64,000 nucleotides of DNA from Streptomyces sp. C10-9-1 (GTDB lineage Bacteria; Actinomycetota; Actinomycetes; Streptomycetales; Streptomycetaceae): assembly GCF_024497955.1 (NCBI RefSeq), contig NZ_JANHKP010000024.1, forward strand, positions 30,005 through 94,004, in the 5' to 3' direction. This document shows, piece after piece, positions 51,025 through 59,292 of this stretch (positions within the stretch are counted from its first letter, which is position 1; each line of letters opens with the position of its first letter). The notes beneath the pieces were generated by a model. The model was given only the letters and a program-made list of their open reading frames with translations, was not told where the DNA came from and did not search any database. Made by a program: the position numbers and the translations under genes.

Positions 51025-51645
51025 GTGCTTCTGACGACCGGGCAGGCCGCCGCTGAGCTCGGCATGGCCATCACCACGTTCCGGCGCCTCACCCGCGCGA
51101 ACCTGATCCCCGGCGCAACCTCCCAGGGTGTGCGGGTCGTCGTGCCGCTGGAAGCGGTCCAGGCGCTGGCCACACGGAACTGGGCCCCGCTGCACCGTCT
51201 TGCCGTGCGCGAGCTGGCAGTTCTGCGGGTCGAGCCGGCCAAACCGCAGGACACTCGGAACGGCGACGTCGACAGTCCGGGAACCGGGTTCTCGGCCGAC
51301 CTGGACGAACAGGTCGTGCTGGACCGGCTCACAGGATGGTGGCGCTGCGACGCCCGCAGCGTCGCAGCAGGCCGCGTGCTTCCCGTGACCGTCGCCGGGT
51401 ACGTCGTGGCCGTCCTCACCGGTCTGCAGCACTGGGAGAGCAACGGCCGAGGACGCCACCGCTTCCCCGACATGCAACTCGCTGGCTACGTCACCGACCT
51501 CGCCAGCCCCCGCATCCACATCACGGCTACCACCGACGAAGACCGCGACGCCGCCGAACTGCTGCTCGCGACCCGCCTGCCCTCCGAGTCCGGCGGCCCG
51601 ATCGCCTACGTCTCCACCCACCACCCCGACCTCGAGGGATCGTGA
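51025..51645 (+). CDS. Helix-turn-helix (MerR/excisionase-like) regulator or replication protein
   Basis: GTG 51025 follows GGAGG by eight bases. The 206-residue protein opens with LLTTGQAAAELGMAITTFRR and LTRANLIPGATSQGVRVVVP, a winged-helix fold of the excisionase/MerR kind. The C-terminal 100 residues form another domain (GWWRCDARSVAAGRVLPVTV, LQHWESNGRGRHRFPDMQLA, SPRIHITATTDEDRDAAELL). It probably binds the 36-bp palindrome just upstream. Its stop overlaps the start of the following long gene, so it may control that gene directly. Confidence 0.72.
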   Translation: MLLTTGQAAAELGMAITTFRRLTRANLIPGATSQGVRVVVPLEAVQALATRNWAPLHRLAVRELAVLRVEPAKPQDTRNGDVDSPGTGFSADLDEQVVLDRLTGWWRCDARSVAAGRVLPVTVAGYVVAVLTGLQHWESNGRGRHRFPDMQLAGYVTDLASPRIHITATTDEDRDAAELLLATRLPSESGGPIAYVSTHHPDLEGS

Positions 51646-53726
51646 TGGACGCCAAGACCTACAACGCCGCCCTCGTCGAACTCCGCGCGGACCGAGACGA
51701 GATCAAGAAGGCCCGCGCCGCTCTGGCCAGGCTCGAAGCCGCCCGGGACAAGAAGATCCGCACGCTCGCCGCTTATGAGAAGGCGAACGCGGAACGCATC
51801 GCACCTGCCGCGGGCCTCAGCCTCGCAGACATCGTCGCGATCGCCCCCGCACTCGCCCCCGAGCACTTGGCCGAGTCCGCAGCCAACGAGGAGACACTGT
51901 CCGCTGACGCCACGGGCCGACCGGCCCAGCCAACCCAGACCACTGAGCCTGCCGCGCCCGCAGCACCGACGAAACCCTCCGCCTCTTCCGTTCCGGAGCC
52001 GACCACTGCCCCCTCGTCCGCGGCCGTGAACACACCCATGACCGGGGCCACGCGAGAACTGCCCTCGATCCCTGAAGGCCCCCAGGGAGACCGGTGGTTC
52101 GCCCACACCCCGAACCTTGCCTCCACCCACCCGAACTTCACCCAGCAGGCCCGCTCCACCGTCTTCCTCGACACCGCCACCGGCACCCTGGTCCACCGCG
52201 ACCAGACCCTGCGCCTGAACCTGCCCGACACCACGGCCGCGACCATCCTCAACGCTGTCTTCCACGCCATCCCCGAGGGCACCGAGCGGATCTTCATCAC
52301 CGCAGGAGACCCCTGGCACCACCAGGCCGACCAGCACCCCTTCCTCAAGGACGCCGTCGCCGCCTGGCTGAACGCCCCCATCCCCGGCTGGCGCACCGAC
52401 ACCGGCCGCGGCAAGGACAAGATGGCCGGCCACTTCGTCCACCCCCGCAACCCCGTCGCCCGCTACCAGAGCGACAACGGCGCGTTCCACGTCGAAATCC
52501 GCTCGGTGGGGGAGTGGTTCGACCCCGAAGACGCCGACCCCGCCACCGTCCGCGACGCCTTCGTCCTCCTGTGGAAGACTCTGCGCGCGCACTGGAACGA
52601 TGCCGTCCTGATGGGCTCGCCCTCGCAGACCGGGCGCGACCTGTGGACCCGCACCATCCCCACCCGCGGTCAGCACGCCGACGGCTACCCCGTCCTGTCC
52701 GAAGAGCTCCGCGGCCTGCTGCACGCCACCGCCGGCCAGGGCCGCACCGAACTCATCACCCCGCCCTCTGTGCCCGAGCAGCTTCCCGCTCTCGTCGAGT
52801 ACGACCGCACCTTCGCCTACGCCAAGCACACCTGGAAATCGCCCGTCGGAGCCCCCCGCCGCATCACCGCCGCCACGTTCGCCTCCTGGAGCGAGAAGGA
52901 ACAGATCAAAGCCCTCTACGGCTGCAGCCACTGGCACGTCCGCGTCACCGTCCCCGACACCTGGAACCACGTCGGTATCCTGCCCGCCCCCGCCCTTGGC
53001 GACCGCGCCTGGCACTACCCCGCCCAGCCTGGCGCCACCTTCACCACCTGGGCCGGCGGCCCCGAAATCCACACCGCGCTGAGCAACCCGATCCAGCCGT
53101 GGCGCATCGAAATCCTCGACGGCCTGCTCTTCGACGACGGCAAACCCCTCGACGACTGGTCCAAGAAACTCAAGGAAGCCTGGTCCACCCTCGCCGCCCA
53201 GGCCGACCTCCACGGCGACCCCAACCAGCGCACCGCTGCCCGCCTCGCCTCCCGCGCCGTCCGCTCCCTGCTCCTGTACGGCATCGGCTCCTTCGCGCAG
53301 CGCCCCCGCATGGTCACCGGCACCACCCCCCGCACTCACGAGCGCGATGTCCCCGCGGACGCCGAGATCATCGGCTTCACCGACGAACAGATCACCTGGC
53401 AGCGCCCCACCGGCTTCTCCCGCGATCCCAACGCCCACCCGGAATGGGCTGCCGCGATCTGGTCAGGGGCCCGCGCCGCCCTGCTGTCCCAGCGCCACCG
53501 CGAGGACAACATCCACGCCGGAGCCCTCCACGCCCCGCCCGGGAGTGTCGTCGCCTTCCGCACCGACGCCGTCTACCTCACCACGCCGCAGCCCTGGCCC
53601 TACCGCGGTCAGCCCGGCGACTACCTTCGCAAAGGTCACCTCGCCGGCCCCATCACTGCCCCGACCACCGAAGAAGAACTCCTCACACTGCGCGACGCCG
53701 GCCGCATCGCCCTCAAGGAGGCGTGA
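51645..53726 (+). CDS. Large protein with family-B DNA polymerase-like motif arrangement
   Basis: ATG 51645 shares a base with the upstream TGA; GTG 51642 is an alternative. The 693-residue protein begins with a coiled coil (LRADRDEIKKARAALARLEA) and a Pro/Thr-rich linker. The domain from about 150 on shows PSQTGRDLWTRTIP near 328, EYDRTFAYAKHTW (Asp387), ARLASRAVRSLLLYGIGSF (Tyr545) and VVAFRTDAVYLT (Asp641). Order and spacing resemble motifs A, B and C of protein-primed family-B polymerases (DxxxLYP, Kx3NxxYG, DTD). Only the second Asp of DTD is kept. I do not recognise the family by name, and the polymerase reading is inference. Coupled HTH genes flank it. Confidence 0.6.
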   Translation: MDAKTYNAALVELRADRDEIKKARAALARLEAARDKKIRTLAAYEKANAERIAPAAGLSLADIVAIAPALAPEHLAESAANEETLSADATGRPAQPTQTTEPAAPAAPTKPSASSVPEPTTAPSSAAVNTPMTGATRELPSIPEGPQGDRWFAHTPNLASTHPNFTQQARSTVFLDTATGTLVHRDQTLRLNLPDTTAATILNAVFHAIPEGTERIFITAGDPWHHQADQHPFLKDAVAAWLNAPIPGWRTDTGRGKDKMAGHFVHPRNPVARYQSDNGAFHVEIRSVGEWFDPEDADPATVRDAFVLLWKTLRAHWNDAVLMGSPSQTGRDLWTRTIPTRGQHADGYPVLSEELRGLLHATAGQGRTELITPPSVPEQLPALVEYDRTFAYAKHTWKSPVGAPRRITAATFASWSEKEQIKALYGCSHWHVRVTVPDTWNHVGILPAPALGDRAWHYPAQPGATFTTWAGGPEIHTALSNPIQPWRIEILDGLLFDDGKPLDDWSKKLKEAWSTLAAQADLHGDPNQRTAARLASRAVRSLLLYGIGSFAQRPRMVTGTTPRTHERDVPADAEIIGFTDEQITWQRPTGFSRDPNAHPEWAAAIWSGARAALLSQRHREDNIHAGALHAPPGSVVAFRTDAVYLTTPQPWPYRGQPGDYLRKGHLAGPITAPTTEEELLTLRDAGRIALKEA

Positions 53727-54436
53727 TGCCACCCCGCACACCAGCCGGAACCCTGCAACGCAGCGAAGCCGCTCACCTCGCCGACCAGCTCCAGGCCGCC
53801 GGGTTCACCAAACGCGACATCGCCCGCATCATCGACCGCGACCCCTCCCTCGTCTCCCAGTTCTACACACGCCACAAAGGCGCCGCCTTCGTCCCCGCCC
53901 TCACCCACGTCCTCGCCGCCGTCCAGAGCGCAGGCATCACCGACACCACCGAACTCGCCGCCATCGCCGCCCCCCACATCACCCGCCGCACCACTAGTTC
54001 CGGCACCCGCGCCCGCGTGCGCACCAAAGCCCTCCTCATCACCCCCACCGGCACCGGCACCGGCCGCGCCGGCGCCCAAGCCATCGCCTCCGGCGCCGCA
54101 CGCCTGCGCCCCCTGATCGCCGAAGCCGCCCGACAAGACCTGCGCCTCGCCTTCACCGTCCGCCTCGCCAAGACCGGCTACGTCCACCCTTCCGGCAGCC
54201 GCACCGACTCACCCGGCATCCGCCGCGACGTCGTCCAACGTGCCGACCACACCGAGGAACGCTCCTACGGCTCCGCCCAGACCGGCGGCTTCGACGCCCG
54301 GGAATTCGCCAGCCGCACCGACCACGCCGGGGGAGACGTCACTGCCGCCGTGCACCAATGGCTCGTGGAGACGGGCCGCATCCACCCCACCGCGCACATC
54401 GTCCACCTCGAGGTACGCACCTGGCGATCGCGGTAG
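53726..54436 (+). CDS. Helix-turn-helix protein of a plasmid-type family
   Basis: ATG 53726 shares its A with the preceding TGA. The 236 residues start with an HTH (LADQLQAAGFTKRDIARIID, RDPSLVSQFYTRHKGAAFVP). A basic middle and a C-terminal domain follow: QDLRLAFTVRLAKTGYVHPS, DHTEERSYGSAQTGGFDARE, GRIHPTAHIVHLEVRTWR. Translational coupling ties it to the long gene upstream, so the two products probably act together, for example in replication or its control. No database family can be named with confidence. Confidence 0.7.
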   Translation: MPPRTPAGTLQRSEAAHLADQLQAAGFTKRDIARIIDRDPSLVSQFYTRHKGAAFVPALTHVLAAVQSAGITDTTELAAIAAPHITRRTTSSGTRARVRTKALLITPTGTGTGRAGAQAIASGAARLRPLIAEAARQDLRLAFTVRLAKTGYVHPSGSRTDSPGIRRDVVQRADHTEERSYGSAQTGGFDAREFASRTDHAGGDVTAAVHQWLVETGRIHPTAHIVHLEVRTWRSR

Positions 54437-54739
54437 TGCTGCCGGCGGACAGTGCCGCGACGCGTCGCCGGCCGTCCTGGCCGAAGAGGCCCGTCGCCAT
54501 GCCTGGGCGGCTGAGCCACGCGGGGCACAGACAACTCGACGGACATAGTCGTTTCGCAGCGGGTGTCCTGGTTCGGCGGCACAGCCCAATGGACTGGCCT
54601 GCGTGCCAAGGGCGGCGGGGCTCAACGCCTGGGAGCGGAGCCGTTGCATCTGCGCTCAGGACGCTGACCTGGGAGTCCGGGCGGATCCGGCTGCCCGATC
54701 CGGGCGGGTGTGCGGCGCGGCGCGAGCGTGGATTCGCTC
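54437..54739. other. Convergent intergenic region, nothing recognised
   Basis: About 300 bases between the rightward HTH gene and the leftward Cys-rich gene. No gene or clear terminator hairpin was identified. Confidence 0.4.
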
Positions 54740-55840
54740 TCATCTGACGTCGGTGTCCGTCGTGCTGGCCGATCGAGCGCCACGCGGCGACTCGCGTACG
54801 TCGCCGGCGGCCCTGGGGGGATTGAGGCCTCGCGCTGACGCGTGGGGAGGCGATGTGCTCCACACCAGGTCCACGGCATCAGGGGCGAGCTCCCAGAACG
54901 TGACGGCGCGCTGGCTGGCGAGCAGCGGGAGTGTGCCGATCAGTCCGTCATGTGACAGGCCGCAGCGGCGGGCGAGTTGGTCGGCTTCCGCTCGTCCGGC
55001 CGTCTCGCCGTGGGGAGTGTGTGCGGCGAGTGCCAAGGCGAGAAGGCGTGGGGCCGGGGCGAGGCGAGCGACCAGACCGCTTTGGATCACCCGCAGGGCC
55101 CAGTCGGCTGCCTGACGGCGGCGTCGCGAACCGAGGCTTCCGACAAGAGGGTCGGTGAGCCGGCCGGCGATGGTGTCGCCGTGTCCCGAGTACGGGCGGA
55201 TCCAGCCGCTGTCGGCGAGCTCTTGCCCGGCGGTTTCGGGCTGAGGGAGTCTCATGCCCCGGACCAGCCCACGGGGGAGCTGCAGATGGCCGTGCGGGTC
55301 TGCCCGCAAGACGCATTGCAGAGCGAGGATCCGCCCCCGCGGACTGACTCTTTGGGGAAGTGAGGCGGCGAGATAGCTGAGCATGTCGCGCACCAGGGCC
55401 TGCTCGGCACCCTCTGTGCGAGTCGAGCCCCTGCCCGGGCGTCGGGTGGGGCGCAGGGTGGCAGTGAGTGTGGTGTCGGGGACGATACTGGCGTCCTTCA
55501 TGGCGTGGGCGCAGGCCGTGCACGTGTCGGCGAGTCGCCACAGCCGCCCGCCGTGTTCCCGGGAGAGGACGAGAAGCAGCGGGCCGTCGCAGCCGCGGTG
55601 GCGCGGATGCCAGCGACAGCCCCGTTCATGGCACTGGCATGTCCGCAGGTGCTGGGGGAGGAGCGAGCAGCGGGCGTGCCGGGCCAGGTGGGCAAGGGCT
55701 GCCGACCGTGCGCTGTGGCCGTGGAGGGTTTCGGGAGCGAGGGCGCATTGAGTACAGACGAGGAGCGGTCCCTGTGGCTGGGGCCGTAGTTCGATGGTCC
55801 ACGTGCGGGGCGCCGGCGGGCGTGTGGTGCACAGCCTCAT
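54740..55840 (-). CDS. Hypothetical Cys/His-rich protein of a linear-plasmid type
   Basis: The start at ATG 55840 is chosen because the family-like sequence begins there; an upstream ATG at 55921 adds low-complexity residues. The 366-residue protein has an N-terminal Cys/His-rich part (LVCTQCALAPETLHGHSARS, HLARHARCSLLPQHLRTCQC, HERGCRWHPRHRGCDGPLLL) that could bind zinc. A helical second half follows (VRDMLSYLAASLPQRVSPRG, LVARLAPAPRLLALALAAHT, HDGLIGTLPLLASQRAVTFW) with a winged-helix look. The divergent XRE gene shares its upstream region and the repeats at 55926-56007. Confidence 0.65.
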   Translation of the reverse strand: MRLCTTRPPAPRTWTIELRPQPQGPLLVCTQCALAPETLHGHSARSAALAHLARHARCSLLPQHLRTCQCHERGCRWHPRHRGCDGPLLLVLSREHGGRLWRLADTCTACAHAMKDASIVPDTTLTATLRPTRRPGRGSTRTEGAEQALVRDMLSYLAASLPQRVSPRGRILALQCVLRADPHGHLQLPRGLVRGMRLPQPETAGQELADSGWIRPYSGHGDTIAGRLTDPLVGSLGSRRRRQAADWALRVIQSGLVARLAPAPRLLALALAAHTPHGETAGRAEADQLARRCGLSHDGLIGTLPLLASQRAVTFWELAPDAVDLVWSTSPPHASARGLNPPRAAGDVRESPRGARSASTTDTDVR

Positions 55841-55925
55841 CTGCCGCTGGTCTCTTTCTGCTCGGCCCCGTGGCCTGGCGTCCCAGGGAAGCGGCCGCGG
55901 GGAGTGGCATGACGGCGGCACCGTA

Positions 55926-56007
55926 GTGCAGACCTCTGCCCTTCCGCTCGGAATGCCATCTACACAAATAGGGCAGAGGTCTGCACTGACAGGGCAGGGG
56001 TCTGCAC
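55926..56007. promoter_or_regulatory. Three 17-bp operator-like repeats
   Basis: GTGCAGACCTCTGCCCT at 55926-55942 recurs as its exact complement AGGGCAGAGGTCTGCAC at 55970-55986. A third copy with one mismatch (AGGGCAGGGGTCTGCAC) lies at 55991-56007. The set lies between divergent genes and ends 14 bases before the XRE start, which fits autoregulation. Replication iterons are an alternative. Confidence 0.75.
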
Positions 56008-56021
56008 CGTGCGATGGACGG

Positions 56022-56291
56022 GTGACGATCTTGCCGCCCGACCCCGACCCCGACCTCGACGCGCTGCGCCAGGAACTCGCGCGCCTGCGAGGCGACCGCG
56101 GCTGGAGCTACGACGAACTCGCCACCCGAACCGGCCTGTCCAGGCGCACCCTCATCGAGATCGAGCAAGGCCGCACCATCGGATCCCTCGCCACCTGGCA
56201 CGCCCTCGGCCACGCCTTCGACGTCCCCCTCGGCGGCCTGTTCGCCACCCTGTGCACCGGCCACGACCCCCCCGGCAAGAGTCCTGCATAG
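56022..56291 (+). CDS. XRE-family transcriptional regulator
   Basis: GTG 56022 gives an 89-residue protein that is almost entirely a Cro/C1-type HTH: LDALRQELARLRGDRGWSYD, ELATRTGLSRRTLIEIEQGR, TIGSLATWHALGHAFDVPLG. No strong ribosome site is present. The three 17-bp repeats lie immediately upstream, so it probably binds them and controls itself and the divergent gene. Confidence 0.85.
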   Translation: MTILPPDPDPDLDALRQELARLRGDRGWSYDELATRTGLSRRTLIEIEQGRTIGSLATWHALGHAFDVPLGGLFATLCTGHDPPGKSPA

Positions 56292-56450
56292 CCCCCGACC
56301 GACAGCCCCCCGAGGATCACCCGAATCGGTCACCGGGCGGGAACTGGCGACCGAACCCCCGAACGCCCATACCCACCTGTTGGGCCGGCCGGGGGAAGAC
56401 GGCAGCGTGGACACCCTGAACGTGGCGCGCCGAGTGGAACCTTCACGCCC

Positions 56451-57296
56451 ATGCACTCCACCCACCGCCCCACGCCACGCCACTGGGACGGCAGCCCCGT
56501 CGTCTCGCACCGCCGCCGCGTCCTGACCATCGCCGCCAACTGCCCCAGCCGCCTGCTGCACATCGCCCAACGCGGAGCGTGCCGAGACTGCGGCAACCGA
56601 ATCGACTGGCACACCACCACCGACAAGCAGCCTGTCGCACTCCATCCCATGGAGCTCCCTGCCAGGGCCGTCCCGGAGCCGCTTCGCTGGCATGTCGCCT
56701 CCGGCATCGCGCACCCCGCCGACGACGCCAGCGGATGGTGCCGCACCGCCCACACCATCCTGTGCCCGGCACGCGCCGCACCCCAGCCGCCGTCACCTGC
56801 CCTCGACCACCTCCGTCGACGCCTCGCCCTCCACACCCGGCGACTCCTCGACACCGGAGCCTTCACCCCCCGAACGCCGCCCACAGCACCCGGTGCGTGC
56901 CGGCCAGAGCGCCCGGTCGTCCAGCTCCTGTACGGCCGATACCTCGCAGCCCACCCCATCGACGACATCCAGTGCGTCGCCCAGACCCGCCGCCGCACCC
57001 GATGCCACCAGCCCGTCCTCGACCCCGCTGCACCCGGACACTGGATCCTCACCCCCGCGGTGCTCCGCAGACACCGCCAACTGGCCCTGCCTGCCGTCGA
57101 TATCGCTGTCTACGACCTCGGCGGCCGGCCGTACGCCGAGCAGGTGCGCTGGCGCACACAACGCTGTCCCATCCATGCCGCAACGACCGGGGCAGCCGAC
57201 CTGGCCCTCGCCGAATGGGAGCCCTTCGACCCGATCAAGCACTACGCCCATCTCGCCACCCGCCTACCACGGGCCGTTCGCCGTACCTCGGGCTGA
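56451..57296 (+). CDS. DUF6083-type zinc-ribbon protein
   Basis: ATG 56451 starts a 281-residue protein. It carries the DUF6083 signature HWDGSPVVSHRRRVLTIAAN, CPSRLLHIAQRGACRDCGNR, IDWHTTTDKQPVALHPMELP, RWHVASGIAHPADDASGWCR. The Cys and His residues (CRDCGNRIDWH and HTILCP) could form a zinc site. The second half repeats a Cys-containing pattern (IQCVAQTRRRTRCHQPVLD, QRCPIHAATTGAADLALAEW). The family is common on streptomycete plasmids and chromosome arms, with no known function. It precedes the helicase gene by 155 bases. Confidence 0.8.
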   Translation: MHSTHRPTPRHWDGSPVVSHRRRVLTIAANCPSRLLHIAQRGACRDCGNRIDWHTTTDKQPVALHPMELPARAVPEPLRWHVASGIAHPADDASGWCRTAHTILCPARAAPQPPSPALDHLRRRLALHTRRLLDTGAFTPRTPPTAPGACRPERPVVQLLYGRYLAAHPIDDIQCVAQTRRRTRCHQPVLDPAAPGHWILTPAVLRRHRQLALPAVDIAVYDLGGRPYAEQVRWRTQRCPIHAATTGAADLALAEWEPFDPIKHYAHLATRLPRAVRRTSG

Positions 57297-57451
57297 ACCC
57301 ACAAGCCCCCTCATCGCCGGCATCCCCGGTTCCTGGCGCCGGGCGACAGATCGGCCGCGGCACTCAGCCGCTTTCCCGGCCCGCCGAGCCCGCGACGCAG
57401 CCGTCCGTGCCAACCATCCCCCCTCTGTCCCCGCCAACCCGGAGCCGCGAC

Positions 57452-58939
57452 GTGTTCACCCCGACCGACGAACAGGCCCACACAGCCGACCGCTTCCGCG
57501 CCGGTGACCACATCGCCCTCCAAGCGGGCGCCGGCACCGGAAAGACCTCCACCCTCGCATTCCTCGCCACCGCCACCAGACGCCGCGGCCGCTACCTCGC
57601 CTACAACCGGGCCATCGCCCACGACGCCGCCACCCGGTTCCCGACCACCGTCACCTGTAAAACCGCCCACGCCCTCGCCTACGCAGCCCTCGGCCACCGC
57701 TACGCCCGCCGACTCGACGCACCCCGACGCCCCGCCTGGCGCTCCGGCCAGGACCTCGGCATCACCACAACCGTCCGCATCGGCGACCACGACATCTCGC
57801 CCACCACCGTGTCCAACACCGTCCTGCGCACCGTCACTCGCTTCTGCCACTCCGCAGACCCCACCATCACCGCCAACCACGTTCCGCCCCTGCGTGGACT
57901 CGACGACCCCCAACTACGCGGCCATCTCGCCGAAACCGTCCTGCCCTACGCCCACAAAGCCTGGGCCGACCTGCAGCACCCCGACGACGGCGCAGTCCGG
58001 TTCGACCCCGACCACTTCCTCAAGATCTGGTCCCTCACCGACCCCAAGATCCCCACCGACTACCTCCTGCTCGACGAAGCCCAGGACACCAACCCCGTCG
58101 TCGAACACATCTTCAACAACCAGCGCGGTCACGCCCAACTCGTCATGGTCGGCGACTCCGCCCAGGCCATCTATCACTGGCGCGGCGCCAAAGACGTCAT
58201 GACCGGCTTCGACGGCACGAAGCTCGCTCTGTCCCGCTCGTTCCGCTTCGGCCCTCACCTGGCGTGCGAGGCCAATAGGTGGCTCGCGATCGCCGACGCC
58301 CCCATCCGCCTGACCGGAACCGACACCATGCCGACCGAACTCGGCCCCGTCCCCCAACCCGACGCTGTCCTGTGTCGCACCAACGTCGGCACCATGAAAC
58401 ACGTCATGAGCCACCTCGCCGCCGGCACGCCCGTCGCCCTCGTTGGCGGCGGCGACAGCCTCCGCACACTCGCCCTGGCAGCGCGCGACCTCAAAGAAGG
58501 CCGACGCACCCACCACCCCGAACTCGTCCTCTTCCCCACCTGGGGCGCCGTCCAGGACTATGCAGCCCACGATCCTTCCGGACGCGACCTCCAACCCCTG
58601 GTCGACCTCGTCGACACCCACGGCCCCGAAGCCATCCTCACCGCCGTCAACCGCCTCACCCCAGAACACCACGCCAAGGTCACCGTCTCCACCGCCCACA
58701 AAGCAAAGGGCCGTGAGTGGGCACGCGTGAGAATCGCCGACGACTTCACCCCGCCCAAGGACACCGACCGGCAAGACGCACACGGCCGCCCCATCCCCGG
58801 CCCGATCGACGACAGCGAAGCCCGTCTCGCCTATGTTGCCGTCACACGCACCCGAACCCGTCTCGACATCGGAGGTCTTGCCTGGATCCAGGAACACCCC
58901 GACGGAAACCCACCGGGGATCTGCGCGACGCCGACCTGA
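57452..58939 (+). CDS. UvrD/Rep-type SF1 DNA helicase
   Basis: GTG 57452 follows GGAG seven bases upstream. The 495-residue protein contains the SF1A motifs: Q motif FTPTDEQAHTADRFRAGDH, Walker A LQAGAGTGKTSTLAF, motif Ia YLAYNRAIAHDAATRF, Walker B LLLDEAQDTNPVV, motif III VMVGDSAQAIYHWRGA, motif IV LALSRSFRFGPHLACEAN, motif V VSTAHKAKGREWARVRI and motif VI EARLAYVAVTRTRTRLD. Its compact size lacks the 1B/2B insertions of full UvrD. A role in plasmid replication or transfer fits the neighbours. The last seven codons run into a pentapeptide-protein relic, so the original stop may be altered. Confidence 0.9.
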   Translation: MFTPTDEQAHTADRFRAGDHIALQAGAGTGKTSTLAFLATATRRRGRYLAYNRAIAHDAATRFPTTVTCKTAHALAYAALGHRYARRLDAPRRPAWRSGQDLGITTTVRIGDHDISPTTVSNTVLRTVTRFCHSADPTITANHVPPLRGLDDPQLRGHLAETVLPYAHKAWADLQHPDDGAVRFDPDHFLKIWSLTDPKIPTDYLLLDEAQDTNPVVEHIFNNQRGHAQLVMVGDSAQAIYHWRGAKDVMTGFDGTKLALSRSFRFGPHLACEANRWLAIADAPIRLTGTDTMPTELGPVPQPDAVLCRTNVGTMKHVMSHLAAGTPVALVGGGDSLRTLALAARDLKEGRRTHHPELVLFPTWGAVQDYAAHDPSGRDLQPLVDLVDTHGPEAILTAVNRLTPEHHAKVTVSTAHKAKGREWARVRIADDFTPPKDTDRQDAHGRPIPGPIDDSEARLAYVAVTRTRTRLDIGGLAWIQEHPDGNPPGICATPT

Positions 58940-59049
58940 CCGGTGCCTTCTTCCTCACCCAGCCCCAGCTCAACGCCGCCCGCGGCAGTGCGGACATCCG
59001 GCTGCCGGAGTCAGTCACCCGCCCCGTGCACCGGACGGCGCAGCTCTGA
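58915..59049 (+). pseudogene. C-terminal remnant of a pentapeptide-repeat protein
   Basis: About 44 codons read LRDADLTGAFFLTQPQLNAA and RGSADIRLPESVTRPVH. This is the typical end of streptomycete pentapeptide-repeat proteins. The repeats before it are absent. It begins inside the last codons of the helicase gene in another frame, marking a junction at about 58915. Confidence 0.7.
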
Positions 59050-59205
59050 CAGCGCCTCGTCGACGGCCGTCCCGGCAACCGCCCTGGCGGTCACCGTGCG
59101 CCGCTCCAGATGCAGCCGCAGGCCCTGCGGCATCAGGGTGAGCCGTTCGGTGACCCGCAGCCGGTAGTCCGGGTCGGGCCGCAGGTCAGGGTAGTCGTGA
59201 CCAGG
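59011..59205 (-). other. Possible C-terminal relic of an unidentified protein
   Basis: The minus strand reads PDPDYRLRVTERLTLMPQGL and RLHLERRTVTARAVAGTAVD before a TGA at 59011. This looks coding but has no start, and I cannot name a family. It overlaps the pentapeptide relic. Confidence 0.25.
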
Positions 59206-59292
59206 AGCGTTTCGTTGGGATCTCGGCCAGCTTGACTGTCGACTTTAGCCATCCGCGGCGCGTTGTCAGTGCTCCCCCTTACCGTTTAGAGG

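Noticed and set aside
52094..54436. 780-codon plus-strand frame
   Set aside because: Most of it is a frame-shifted Arg/Pro/His-rich shadow of the polymerase-like gene. Only its last 236 codons, from 53726, form a real protein.
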